A DNA stretch of 64,000 bases from positions 1,984,001 through 2,048,000 of the forward strand of contig OZ241745.1 in the NCBI GenBank assembly GCA_965201115.1. Direction: 5' to 3'. Source of the stretch: JANQOH01 sp965201115. Lineage in GTDB: Bacteria > Pseudomonadota > Alphaproteobacteria > UBA7887. Position numbers and translations under genes: made by a program. Shown in pieces: positions 43,015-51,480 of the stretch (positions within the stretch are counted from its first letter, which is position 1; every line of letters begins with the position of its first letter). The notes below the pieces were generated by a model. It made no database searches, was not told where the DNA came from, and worked only from the letters and a program-made list of their open reading frames with translations.

Positions 43015-43808
43015 CACGGCCCCCTGTGCCCGTATTCCCGGTCATGCCGAACAAGCGCCTCGGTTGGCGTATGATTGCGCCCCGCCGTCCCCCGCCATAA
43101 TTTCTCGGTCGATCGTAAAAACGCTTCGTGCCGCCCTTTCCCGTCCTTAACGCCCTCGATACGACACAATGACTTTGCGGGCGGAGACACGCGTCGGCGC
43201 GACAGATCGAGCGCCTCCGCGTCGCGCGGCTGCGCGAGCTCGAAGCCCGGCCGCGACGGCTCCATGAATGTTATCGCGCCGTAGAAATCGTCGAGCGGCA
43301 CGAATACGCCGTGCTCGTCCGCCCAAGCGCGCATGCGCCGGTTCGCCGCGTGCGCCCACGACAGGATTTCCACGCGCCAACCGCGTGTATGCAAGCGCTC
43401 GAGGGTGGTATGGAAGCCTGCCCCCTCGAGATAGCCTGCGCCGTCGCCGGTGAGCAGTGCGACAATGCCGGGGTCGCCGTTGTAGTCCCATCCGTCTTCC
43501 AGCATTCGCTGCTGCAGTATAACGCCGGAAACCTGCTGCTCGCCGCGCCCGGCGGCGCCACGATCGAACAATTGCACTTCCATGCCCCGGGCTTCCATCC
43601 GGTTCCACAACTGCCGCATTTCGGGCGGAGCCGAACCCGCCGCGATCGCCTTCTCTACCGGGCGGTCGGCGTGGGCGAGGCGCAGTAGATTCTCGAAATG
43701 GAGGCGTACGCGATACCGCGCGCCCGGCCCCTCGCCGCGCTCTTCGGCCAAGCGCCGCGCCTCGTGAAAGATGTTCGAGTTGTCCCAATAGACGAACACG
43801 TTTTCCAT
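43014..43808 (-). CDS. NYN-domain ribonuclease-like protein coupled to vapC
   Basis: A protein of 264 residues. The NYN (PIN-like, LabA/DUF88) domain spans about 1-180: VYWDNSNIFHEA with an early aspartate, GIVALLTGDGAG with the second acidic site, and LHTRGWRVEILSW. NYN proteins are generally RNases. The last 85 residues are different, basic, and end HTPTEALVRHDREYGH, resembling in style the short tails of antitoxins that insert into PIN toxins; this is a guess. It is translationally coupled to a PIN toxin gene. The gene may be a nuclease paired with vapC or a fused antitoxin. Confidence 0.7.
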   Translation of the reverse strand: MENVFVYWDNSNIFHEARRLAEERGEGPGARYRVRLHFENLLRLAHADRPVEKAIAAGSAPPEMRQLWNRMEARGMEVQLFDRGAAGRGEQQVSGVILQQRMLEDGWDYNGDPGIVALLTGDGAGYLEGAGFHTTLERLHTRGWRVEILSWAHAANRRMRAWADEHGVFVPLDDFYGAITFMEPSRPGFELAQPRDAEALDLSRRRVSPPAKSLCRIEGVKDGKGRHEAFLRSTEKLWRGTAGRNHTPTEALVRHDREYGHRGP

Positions 43809-43901
43809 AATCGTTCTCCTGTCGCCGACGCCGCAAGTTCCGCCGCCGTTGCCGCATGGCGCAGCCGCGCGGTCAGTCGGCGGACAAGATGACGTAAACC
43901 G

Positions 43902-45425
43902 TCAAGACCGGCAACCGGTTCGCTCGACCGGTCGCGGGCCGGCGGCGCGGGCCAGGGCGGCGGGGAGCCGATCGGGGAGGTCCTCGGCGATCAGGGCGGG
44001 GCCGGCGCCTTGCGCGGCCGCGCCTTGCAGCCATGCCGCCATGCAGGCGGCGTCGAACGGCTCCGCGCCCGCCGCCAGCAGGCCGCACGCCGCGCCGGCC
44101 AACACGTCGCCGCTGCCGGCGGTCGCCAGTTCGGGCGGGCCGTCGACGCCGATAACCGCGCGCCCGCCGGGCTCGGCGATGACCGATTCGGGCCCCTTGA
44201 GCAGCACCGCGGCGCCGGCGCGGTCGGCCGCCGCGCGGGCGCGGCTCAGGCGGTCGCCGCGCGCCTCGAACAGCCGCGCATATTCGCCGTCGTGCGGCGT
44301 CAGAAGGCAGCGCCGGCCGCGCGTCGCGGCAAACAATCGCTCCGGGTCGCCGGCAAAGGCGGTGAGCGCGTCGGCGTCCAGCACCGCGGGCTTGCCCGCC
44401 GCGAGCGCCTCCAGCGCGCGTTCGCGCGTTTCCGCGTTCGCGCCGGCGCCGGGGCCGACGAGAACGGCGCTCGTGCGCGAATCGGCAAGCAGGGCCGGCC
44501 ATTCGTCCAGCGACCGGACCATCGGCGCGATCAGGGATGCGCGATAGACGGCGAGCGCCGCCTCGGGCGCAACGACGGTCGCCAGCCCGGCGCCCGCGCG
44601 CAGCGCGGCGCGGACGGCAAGCCGCGCCGCGCCCGTCAGCGCCGCGCCGCCCACTACGACCGCGTAGCCGCGCCGGTATTTGTGCCCGCCGGGCGCCGCG
44701 CGGGGCAGGCGCTCGCGCCACAGCGCGGGGCCATTGACCCGCGCCGCATGGCCGACGCCCGCTACAATGGACGGGCCGATGCCGATGTCGGCGACCTCGA
44801 GCGCGCCGCACAACGCGCGGCCCGGCATGAGCAGATGCGCGGGCTTCGGCCGGCAAAAGGTCACCGTGGCCGCGGCCGGCGCGGCCATCCCCAGTATCTC
44901 GCCGGTGTCGCCGGCGACGCCGCTCGGCGTATCGACGGCGGCGATGGGCGCGCCGGAAGCCGCCGCGGCCCGGAGCGCCGCCGCCGCCGCGCCTTCCACC
45001 GGGCGCGTCAGGCCCGCGCCGAACAGCGCATCGACAATCAGCGCGGCGCGCGGGATCGCCGCCGAATCGAGCGGCCCGATACGCCCGCCGCGCGCCTCCC
45101 AACGCCGCGCCATGAGCGCGGCGTCGCCGCACAAGGCCGCGCGCGGGCCGAGCAGCGCAACCTCGACCGGCCAGCCTGCGGCCGCGAGCGCAAGCGCGGC
45201 GCCGACGCCGTCGCCGCCATTGTTGCCGGGACCGCACAGCGCGAGCGCGGGGCGCGGCGTCCAGCGCCGCCGTATCGCGCGCGCAACCGCCGCCGAAGCG
45301 TGCTCCATAAGCGCGATGCCGGGCGTACCGGCGGCGATCGCCGCCGCGTCGGCGCGGTACATCTGCGCGACGGAGAGCGCTTCCCAACCCGCGAGAGCGG
45401 GGCAAGCATAACCGGAACGCAACAT
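43902..45425 (-). CDS. nnr: Bifunctional NAD(P)H-hydrate epimerase/dehydratase
   Basis: Repairs hydrated NAD(P)H. The 507 residues combine an N-terminal YjeF_N epimerase (CGPGNNGGDGVGAAL near 65, DTPSGVAGDTG near 165) and a C-terminal ADP/ATP-dependent dehydratase of the ribokinase fold (LTPHDGEYARLF and the nucleotide-site ATAGSGDVLAG near 440). Both active regions look intact. It is divergent from the porin gene. Confidence 0.93.
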   Translation of the reverse strand: MLRSGYACPALAGWEALSVAQMYRADAAAIAAGTPGIALMEHASAAVARAIRRRWTPRPALALCGPGNNGGDGVGAALALAAAGWPVEVALLGPRAALCGDAALMARRWEARGGRIGPLDSAAIPRAALIVDALFGAGLTRPVEGAAAAALRAAAASGAPIAAVDTPSGVAGDTGEILGMAAPAAATVTFCRPKPAHLLMPGRALCGALEVADIGIGPSIVAGVGHAARVNGPALWRERLPRAAPGGHKYRRGYAVVVGGAALTGAARLAVRAALRAGAGLATVVAPEAALAVYRASLIAPMVRSLDEWPALLADSRTSAVLVGPGAGANAETRERALEALAAGKPAVLDADALTAFAGDPERLFAATRGRRCLLTPHDGEYARLFEARGDRLSRARAAADRAGAAVLLKGPESVIAEPGGRAVIGVDGPPELATAGSGDVLAGAACGLLAAGAEPFDAACMAAWLQGAAAQGAGPALIAEDLPDRLPAALARAAGPRPVERTGCRS

Positions 45426-45526
45426 GGTTATCCGGCAGAGCGTAACACGAGAGGCATACCGTTTCGCGCCGAAAGCGGCCGGCCGAGCGAACGCGCCGCC
45501 GCCCGATCAGCGAAAGGCATGAACGA

Positions 45527-46963
45527 ATGAACGACCGAACGATGCGTATTGCCGCCGGGGCGGCGGCTGTCTTCATGGCGGCCGGGCTGTCCGCCGCGCC
45601 GGCGGCGGCGCAGGAGGACCTCGCCGGCAGGGTGTACGAGCTGGAGCAGGAGGTCCAGCTCCTGCGGCGCCAGCTCGAAACCCAAATGGAGACGAACCGG
45701 GCCGCGGCCGCCGCTGCGGCCGAAAGCGCCGACCGGGCCGCCGAAGCGGCCGCGGATGCCGGCGCCGCCGCCGACGGCGGCGACGCCGTCCGCGTGAAGA
45801 TGAAGGGCCCTTCGCCCACAATCGAATCGCCCGACGGCGATTTCACGATGAACGTAACGGGCCGCGTACACTGGGACGTCGGCTTCTACGACGAAGCGGC
45901 GGACGGAGATCGATTCAACAACGGCTCCAACCTTCGGCGCGCGCGCCTCGGCGTGAAGGGCAAGATCATGGATGACTGGGGCTACAACATCGTGCTCGAC
46001 GGCGGCGACAGCGCAGCCGACGACGTCGATATCGACACCGCCTTCGTGTCGTACAAGGGCCTGAAACCGCTGTCAGTCGCTTTCGGCCAGCACAAGGCGC
46101 CGCTGACGCTGGAGGACCGGACCAGCTCCAACGATATCCCCTTCATCGAGCGCAGCCTGAGCACGAATCTCTTCGTCGGACCGGCCGGCGGCAAACGGCT
46201 CGGCCTCAGCGGCATTGCTTCCGGCGACATGTGGTGGATCGGCGCCGGCGTGTTCGGCGAAAAACTCGGCGTGGACGACTCGGACGGCGATGACGAACAA
46301 TGGTCGTACCATGGACGCTTGGCCTTCGCGCCCGTGAGGGAGAAGGAATACGGCGTTCATCTGGGGGCCAGCGGCTGGCTGCTGCCGGAAACGCAGATGA
46401 TCGAGATCGGCGAGGATACCAGCGATTACGAGCCCGGTACGTGCAGCTTCCGCGACCGGCCCGAGTTTCGCGTGGACGATAGCCGCCTCATCGACGCAAA
46501 GGTCGAAAGGGCCGAGGACTGCTACGGAATCGGCGCCGAATTCGCGATGTGGTATGCGCCGATGTGGGCGGCGGCCGAATACACCCAATTCGGCGGCCGG
46601 ATGGACGACTCCGACGTCGATTTCGATGCCTACTACATCCAGGCCGGCTGGGTGCTTACGGGCGAAGGCCGCCCCTACAGCATGAAAAAGGCCGCCTGGA
46701 GCGGTGTGAAGCCCGCCAATCCGTTCGCGGCCGACGGTTCCGGCGCCGGCGCGTTCGAACTCGTCGGGCGCTACAGCCACGCCAACCTGATCGACGGGGA
46801 CGTCGACGGCGGCGAGCAGACGAACTACACGTTCGGCTTGAACTGGTGGCTCAACAACTGGGTCGGCATCAAGTTCAACTACATTCGCGCCAGCTGGAAC
46901 GACGACGGCGCGGAGGAAGACATAGTGGACATCTTCGGCCTGCGCGCCCAGGTCAAGTGGTAG
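45527..46963 (+). CDS. OprO/OprP-type outer-membrane porin
   Basis: A protein of 478 residues. A signal peptide (GAAAVFMAAGLSAAPAAAQ) is followed by a short coiled coil (VYELEQEVQLLRRQLETQ), the trimerising element of this family. A beta barrel with alternating aromatic strands follows, starting at FTMNVTGRVHWDVGFY. The protein ends in a tryptophan (VKW), the outer-membrane assembly signal. FNNGSNLRRARLGVKGKI is a hallmark of phosphate-selective porins, but substrate specificity cannot be claimed. The ATG at 45527 and another at 45542 are both possible. PhoX lies 3 kb away, so a phosphate link is only suggestive. Confidence 0.85.
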   Translation: MNDRTMRIAAGAAAVFMAAGLSAAPAAAQEDLAGRVYELEQEVQLLRRQLETQMETNRAAAAAAAESADRAAEAAADAGAAADGGDAVRVKMKGPSPTIESPDGDFTMNVTGRVHWDVGFYDEAADGDRFNNGSNLRRARLGVKGKIMDDWGYNIVLDGGDSAADDVDIDTAFVSYKGLKPLSVAFGQHKAPLTLEDRTSSNDIPFIERSLSTNLFVGPAGGKRLGLSGIASGDMWWIGAGVFGEKLGVDDSDGDDEQWSYHGRLAFAPVREKEYGVHLGASGWLLPETQMIEIGEDTSDYEPGTCSFRDRPEFRVDDSRLIDAKVERAEDCYGIGAEFAMWYAPMWAAAEYTQFGGRMDDSDVDFDAYYIQAGWVLTGEGRPYSMKKAAWSGVKPANPFAADGSGAGAFELVGRYSHANLIDGDVDGGEQTNYTFGLNWWLNNWVGIKFNYIRASWNDDGAEEDIVDIFGLRAQVKW

Positions 46964-47018
46964 CCGCGCCCGTCTCCCGCCGGTAGCGGCCCTCCGCGCG
47001 CGGCGGCTTGCCGAACGG

Positions 47019-47055
47019 CGGGCCGGCGATCCCCCGCGGGATCGCCGGCCCGTTT
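47019..47055 (+). terminator. Rho-independent terminator after the porin gene
   Basis: A 15-bp perfect stem, CGGGCCGGCGATCCC with GGGATCGCCGGCCCG, closes the loop CCGC and is followed by TTTC. It lies 55 bp after the porin stop. Confidence 0.8.
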
Positions 47056-47079
47056 CATCCGCGGCGCCGGCCGCCGGCC

Positions 47080-47517
47080 TTATTCGAGATGGACCGCTTC
47101 GACGCCGCCCCAATGCCGGTCGAGATACTCCGCCGCCAGCCGGCGATGGCAGAAATGCGGCTCGTGTTCGCTGCACAACAGGCAGGAGCCGGCCAGCGTT
47201 TCCGGGTCCAGGCGTTCTTCGATACGGCGCTCGCGCATGAGCTCGAGAAAGCGCGCTTCGTAGGCGCTCCAGTCGATTCGCTTCTTCCGGTAGTCGGCGA
47301 GCAGCTCCCGCGTGGGCGCCAGCTCGGGCGCGTGCCGATAGCCGATCCCGCCGAGCTCGCCGAGGAACCACGCGAGATCGTCCCGCTTGGCGAACCCGGT
47401 CAGTTGCGAGACGTTGTTCAGGCGCACATCCACGACGCGCCCGACGCCCGATTCGCGCAGCAGCCCGAAGAACCGCTTCGCGCTTTTCCGTGTAAACCCG
47501 ATGGTGTACAATTTCAC
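47080..47517 (-). CDS. DUF488 family protein (second of a pair)
   Basis: A protein of 145 residues starting at GTG 47517. It has the DUF488 layout: YTIGFTRKSAKRFFGLL, then VVDVRLNNVSQLTGFAK with the conserved DVR, and the C-terminal LLCSEHEPHFCHRRLAAEYL with cysteines and histidines that could bind a metal. Function in the family is unproven; some members sit near DNA repair genes. Its start overlaps the stop of the other DUF488 gene (GTGA), so the two are co-translated and are likely the products of an old duplication. Confidence 0.85.
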   Translation of the reverse strand: MKLYTIGFTRKSAKRFFGLLRESGVGRVVDVRLNNVSQLTGFAKRDDLAWFLGELGGIGYRHAPELAPTRELLADYRKKRIDWSAYEARFLELMRERRIEERLDPETLAGSCLLCSEHEPHFCHRRLAAEYLDRHWGGVEAVHLE

Positions 47518-48146
47518 GGTGCGCTCCCCGCGGCGCTGGCGGCGCGCCCGCTCGCGCGCCATGCGATACGCGCCTCCTGAAGCGCGAACGCCTCGGCTTC
47601 GGCTTCGCCCGCCGAACGGAACATATCGTCGCGCCGCACGCCAACCGACGCGCATAGCCGCGCGACCGCGCCGCGGTGCGGCTCAAGGCGCCCGTCGGCA
47701 TGAATGTGCGCGACATCGAACCCTTCGGCCTCCAGCGCCCGCGCAACGAGTATCGTGCGGTGGCACTCCAGCGGCTCGCGCTCGGCGCACATCAACGCGA
47801 TTCGATGCTTGCGCGCCCCGTTCTTGACACGCTCGATGCCGCTGCGAAATGCCGGACGCCCCGCCAGCCGCGCGTAGGCGGCGCGACCGTTTTCATGGCG
47901 CGACGAATCGTCGGGCCGCGCCCCGAGCTCCCGACCCAGAAAAGCATACGCCACGCCGCGCTCCTTGAGAAAGCGCGAAAGCGCCGTCTTGCCGAAATGC
48001 GGGAACCGCCGGCTCCACGGCGTGGACCGTACATCGGCCACGGCCGAAACGCCATGGGCGTTCAAAAGACGGAGAAAGGCCTCCGGCTCATGATTGGAGT
48101 GACCGACGGTGAGCACGGCGCCGCCCGCCGCAACGCCTTGATGCAT
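47514..48146 (-). CDS. DUF488 family protein (first of a pair)
   Basis: A protein of 210 residues. TVGHSNHEPEAFLRLL, then AVADVRSTPWSRRFPHFGK and ALMCAEREPLECHRTILVA are the three conserved blocks of DUF488, including the CAE...CHR motif. The C-terminal 55 residues extend beyond the domain. The ATG at 48146 is preferred; a TTG three codons earlier is possible. Co-translated with the shorter DUF488 gene downstream. Confidence 0.85.
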   Translation of the reverse strand: MHQGVAAGGAVLTVGHSNHEPEAFLRLLNAHGVSAVADVRSTPWSRRFPHFGKTALSRFLKERGVAYAFLGRELGARPDDSSRHENGRAAYARLAGRPAFRSGIERVKNGARKHRIALMCAEREPLECHRTILVARALEAEGFDVAHIHADGRLEPHRGAVARLCASVGVRRDDMFRSAGEAEAEAFALQEARIAWRASGRAASAAGSAP

Positions 48147-48206
48147 GGCAAACAAGCCGGCCCGGAATATCGGAGCGTATCGCCCGGTCGAACCGGACGG
48201 GCCGGC

Positions 48207-48593
48207 TCACCAGAGCCGTTGTACGCCGTATCGGTCGAAGAGGGCTTCGTTCGAGACGAGCGTCGAATCCCGCGCGAGCGCCTGCGCGACGAGCATTCTG
48301 TCGAAAGGGTCGCGGTGAATGCCGGGAAGCCCGCCGGCGCGCGCGGCGTCGTCCACCGTGATTGCCGGTTTGTCGAAGCCCTGCTCGGCGATGCGGGCGC
48401 CGATATTGCGCGCAACCCGCTCGGCGCCCGGAAGCTTGCCGAGGCGGTACTTGGCGGCAATCTCCCAAGCGGAAGCCGCGCTGACCGCGACGTCGTTTCT
48501 CAGGTTCGCGATTGCGCGGCGCGCGGCTTCCGTCAGTCGGCTGCTGTCGGCGATCCACCGCAAAAAGGCGTGCGTGTCGAGCAGAAGGCGCAC
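48207..48593 (-). CDS. vapC: VapC-like PIN toxin
   Basis: A protein of 128 residues. LLDTHAFLRW gives the first aspartate, SAASAWEIAAKYRLGKL the glutamate, and HRDPFDRMLVAQA the next aspartate. The usual fourth position (SND/TAD) reads SNEALF, still acidic. RNA cleavage is expected. The start is GTG at 48593, seven bases after the antitoxin stop. Confidence 0.87.
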   Translation of the reverse strand: MRLLLDTHAFLRWIADSSRLTEAARRAIANLRNDVAVSAASAWEIAAKYRLGKLPGAERVARNIGARIAEQGFDKPAITVDDAARAGGLPGIHRDPFDRMLVAQALARDSTLVSNEALFDRYGVQRLW

Positions 48594-48600
48594 GCGGGGC

Positions 48601-48795
48601 TCAACGCCCTTCCCACGCGGCCAATTCGGCTTCCGGCAGCGGGTCGAAGAAGCTGTCGTCGATGATGACCTTGCCCTTCAGGATGTCGGGCCGGCGCTTG
48701 CCGCGGGGCGCGTCGACAACGCTCGCGTTGCTCTCGGCTTGCGCCTTGAGGCGCGGCAACTGCGTGTGTGCGTCGTGTGCCTCGTAATCGGGCAT
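48601..48795 (-). CDS. Shortened Phd-type antitoxin
   Basis: A protein of 64 residues directly upstream of vapC. It starts HDAHTQLPRLKAQAE like Phd/YefM antitoxins and ends ILKGKVIIDDSFFDPLPEAELAAW, the toxin-binding tail typical of partners of this vapC type. The middle is shorter than usual: the stretch that normally reads GEEVVIARRGKPVARL is reduced to SVVDAPRGKR. DNA binding may be altered while toxin binding is kept. GGGAGG lies ten bases before the ATG. Confidence 0.8.
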   Translation of the reverse strand: MPDYEAHDAHTQLPRLKAQAESNASVVDAPRGKRRPDILKGKVIIDDSFFDPLPEAELAAWEGR

Positions 48796-48938
48796 GATCG
48801 GCCTCCCTTGTTCGCGTCGCCGCCACTGTATGTAACCCGCCGGCAGCCTTGGCGCAACCCCCTCGGCGCCGCGCCGACGCCTTGAAGGCGGGCGCGCATC
48901 GTCGTCTATTCTGTCGCCGGAAACAGCGGGAGGCAACG

Positions 48939-50276
48939 ATGCGGCGAACGGCGATGGGCGCGGCGGCGGCGCTGCTGGCGGCCGCGGTTGCGGCCGGAGC
49001 GGCGGACCCGGTCCAGGAGCGGCTGGCCGAGGCGCGCAACCGCACGACGATAGAGCTGTTTCGCGGCGGCGACGCCGACGCGGCGCTCGCGGCGGCAATG
49101 GAAGCGGCGGCGGCCAACGAAGCCGCGTTGGGCGGCGATCACGAACAAACCGCGTCCGCCTGGTTCAATCTGGCGCTCATCCGCGGAATGCGCGGCGAGA
49201 TTGGCGAGGCGCGCGCCCTGCACGAGCGCGCTCTGCGGACGCGCGAGGCGCTGTTCGGCCCCGACGCGGCGCCGGTCGCCGACAGCGCCCTCGCGCTCGG
49301 GCGCCTCGACCGCGAGGCGGGCGACTACGAAAGCGCCGAAACCCGCATGGCCCGCGCCTTGGCCATTCGCGAAGTGCTCGGCGGCGGCGCGGTCTTCGAG
49401 GTTGCCCAGGCGCACGACGAATTGTCGCGGCTGTTCCACGCCGCCGGGCGTTTCGACGATGCCCGGGAGCGGCAAATGTCGGTCCTGGAAATCGTGCAGA
49501 GCCGCTTCGGCCCGCAACATCCGCTGGTGGCCGACAGCCTGGCGGCGCTGGCGAGCATCGCCCACGCGGCGGGCGATTACGCCGCCGCCGAGCCGTTTTA
49601 TGCGCGCGCCCTCGCGATATGGCAGTCGCGCCTGGGCCCGGAGCACCCGGCGACGGCGCGGGGTTTCGGCGCGCTTGCGCGGCTCCACCGCGACAACGGC
49701 GACTGGCCGCGCGCCGCCGCGCATTACCGACGCGCCGCCGAGGCCGCGCGCGCGGCGTTCGGCGCCGGGCACGCGGAGGTCGGCGTGGCGCTGCGCGAGC
49801 TCGGCTTGGTCCTGTACCGCATGGGCGATCTTCAAGCCGGCGCGGAGGCTTTCGATGCCGCCATGGCGCTGTTCGAAGCGGCGGACGGGTCGGAATCCGC
49901 CGTCGCGGCCGACGCCTTGCGGCGGCTTGCCGGCGTCCACATCGACGCCGGGCGGTTCGCCGAGGCGCGGCCGCTGCTCAAGCGCGCGCTGCCGATCCTG
50001 GTGCGCACATTCGGCCCGGCGCATCCGGCGGTGGCGGGGGCGCTGTCCGGCCTCGGCGCCGTTCACGCGGCGGCGGGCGAATGGGACGCGGCCGCGCCGT
50101 TGCAGGAGCGCGCGCTGGCCATATTCGAGGCGTTGCCCGGCGCGGGCGAGGCCGCCGCGGATGCGCTCGCCGCCCTCGCCGCCACCCGCGCGGGCCAAGA
50201 GCAGCTCAAGGACGCCGCCGCGCGGTCGCCGGCCAGCTCGCGCGCTGGACCGCCGCCGACCTGGGCCGCGCCCTGA
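48939..50276 (+). CDS. Exported tetratricopeptide-repeat protein
   Basis: A protein of 445 residues with a signal peptide (AAAALLAAAVAAGAAD) and about eight 42-residue repeats of the kinesin-light-chain/NB-ARC-associated TPR type (for example AEPFYARALAIWQSRLGPEHPATARGF, given here in part). Such repeats act as protein-binding scaffolds in the periplasm. The ATG at 48939 follows GGGAGGCA. The last 20 residues (from about 50215) are read out of frame over the remains of holA, so the native C terminus was replaced during a rearrangement. No partner can be named. Confidence 0.75.
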   Translation: MRRTAMGAAAALLAAAVAAGAADPVQERLAEARNRTTIELFRGGDADAALAAAMEAAAANEAALGGDHEQTASAWFNLALIRGMRGEIGEARALHERALRTREALFGPDAAPVADSALALGRLDREAGDYESAETRMARALAIREVLGGGAVFEVAQAHDELSRLFHAAGRFDDARERQMSVLEIVQSRFGPQHPLVADSLAALASIAHAAGDYAAAEPFYARALAIWQSRLGPEHPATARGFGALARLHRDNGDWPRAAAHYRRAAEAARAAFGAGHAEVGVALRELGLVLYRMGDLQAGAEAFDAAMALFEAADGSESAVAADALRRLAGVHIDAGRFAEARPLLKRALPILVRTFGPAHPAVAGALSGLGAVHAAAGEWDAAAPLQERALAIFEALPGAGEAAADALAALAATRAGQEQLKDAAARSPASSRAGPPPTWAAP

Positions 50277-50382
50277 ACCTGCTCCTCGAGGCCGAAATCC
50301 AGTGCAAAACGACGGGAGCGCCCGCCCGCTCATCTGCTCTTGGGCCGCGCTGCGCATAACCCGCGCCGCCCGCCGGTGAACG
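50215..50382 (+). pseudogene. Remnant of the 3' end of holA (DNA polymerase III delta subunit)
   Basis: Read in a frame different from the TPR gene, the segment encodes RRAVAGQLARWTAADLGRAL, then LLLEAEIQCKTTGAPA. After a one-base frame change it continues LICSWAALRITRAARR and stops at 50379. The order LARAL-LLEAE-CKTTG is characteristic of the C terminus of alphaproteobacterial HolA. Only about 55 residues remain and a frameshift is present, so it is a scar. The functional holA must be elsewhere. Confidence 0.6.
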
Positions 50383-50477
50383 GGCGCGCCATCGTCGGGA
50401 GCCGTCGATGCGGTCTCACAGTACAAGCAGGAATTTCCTGGCGTCGTTGAGCGCCGCGTGGTTCATATCCCGGATTA

Positions 50478-51350
50478 TAACAAGGGCTATTGATGTTGAC
50501 TCGTTGCTATTGTCTGTTCGATGGGGATATGGTTTGGTTATGTTCCTGTTCGGCCACACAAAGGGGATAGTGCGATGACGATAGCGTTGCGAACGGACTT
50601 TGACGCGGTTCGGGTTCGCGCGGCCGCTCGGGCGGCGGGGGATAGCGCCCAGGCGTGTCGGCTTCTGTCGATTGCGGCCGTTTACGAAGCGAAGTCACGC
50701 GCCGAGGCTGCGGCGTTGGGCGGGATGAGCCGTCAAACGCTTCGGGACTGGGTGCGCCGCTTCAACGCCGAGGGTCCGGACGGCCTTGCGAGCCGCAAGG
50801 CTCCGGGAGCGCGTCGGCGGTTGAGCGCGGCGCAGTTGGCGGAGCTGGCTGAGCTCGTCGAGACCGGCCCCGATCCGCAGACCGGCGGCGTGGCGCCCCG
50901 GCGGCGGGTTGACCTGCGGGCGGAGATCGAGCGCCGGTTCGGAGTGGAGTATCATGAGCGCGCGGGGTCGGCGCCGCGGTCGTCATGCCCATGGCGAACA
51001 CCGAGGCGATGCAACACCGCATCGACGAGATTGCGCGCATCGTCCGCCCCGGCGCTCATGCCATTCTCCTGCTCGACGGCGCCGCCCGGCACACCGCCGA
51101 CGCGCTCGAATGGCCGCGCAACATCGGCCCCTTGCTGCCGCCGCCCTACGCGCCCGAATTCAACCCGGTCGAGCACGTCTGGCAGTATCTACGCCAGACG
51201 CGGTTATCCAACCGCGTCTTCGAGAGCTACGGCGACATTGTCGATGCCGCCGGCGACGCTTGGAGCCGCCTGATCGCCATGCCGGAGAAAATCGCATCCA
51301 TCGGCACGCGAAAATGGGCACAGAAAGGTCAATATCAATAGCCATTGGTA
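50478..51350 (+). mobile_element. IS630-family element with internal deletion
   Basis: An 873-bp element bounded by imperfect 23-bp inverted repeats, TAACAAGGGCTATTGATG at 50478 and the reverse complement of TACCAATGGCTATTGATA ending at 51350. Both outermost bases are TA, the IS630 target. The transposase gene inside is broken, so the element is non-autonomous but its ends look usable. It sits in the leader copy at 51352-51480. Confidence 0.85.
50575..51341 (+). pseudogene. IS630-family transposase, middle deleted and frameshifted
   Basis: The N-terminal part (50575 to about 50970) encodes helix-turn-helix regions: CRLLSIAAVYEAKSRAEAA, MSRQTLRDWVRRFNAEG and LRAEIERRFGVEY. The C-terminal part, in another frame (about 50975-51341), encodes the DDE end: MANTEAMQHRIDEIA, HAILLLDGAARHT with the second aspartate and FNPVEHVWQYLRQ with the glutamate. 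Roughly 130 residues between them, including the first catalytic aspartate, are missing. Confidence 0.85.
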
Positions 51351-51351
51351 T

Positions 51352-51480
51352 TAAAGCGCGTTGGGGCGGGGGCCGGCAGACGACCATGGTCCTCCCTTGC
51401 GGACGATTGCGCGGCGGGGCGGTCGGTCGGTTGTATTGGCGGCTATGGTTGTCGGCTTGTTTGGCGGGGGCGGGCGCGTC
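51352..51480 (-). repeat. Duplicated gene leader (copy 2), cut by IS630
   Basis: Reverse complement of the segment before the gp27-like gene at 28487-28614. It keeps GGGAGGACCATGGTC, that is, a ribosome site and start codon, and the following CCCCGCCCCAACGCGCTTTAATACC. The reading frame after it is interrupted by the IS630 end, so any gene here is lost. Confidence 0.6.

Noticed and set aside
43849..45530. Long plus-strand frames opposite the NAD(P)H-hydrate repair gene
   Set aside because: Both catalytic domains are clear on the minus strand; plus-strand translations are low-complexity shadows.
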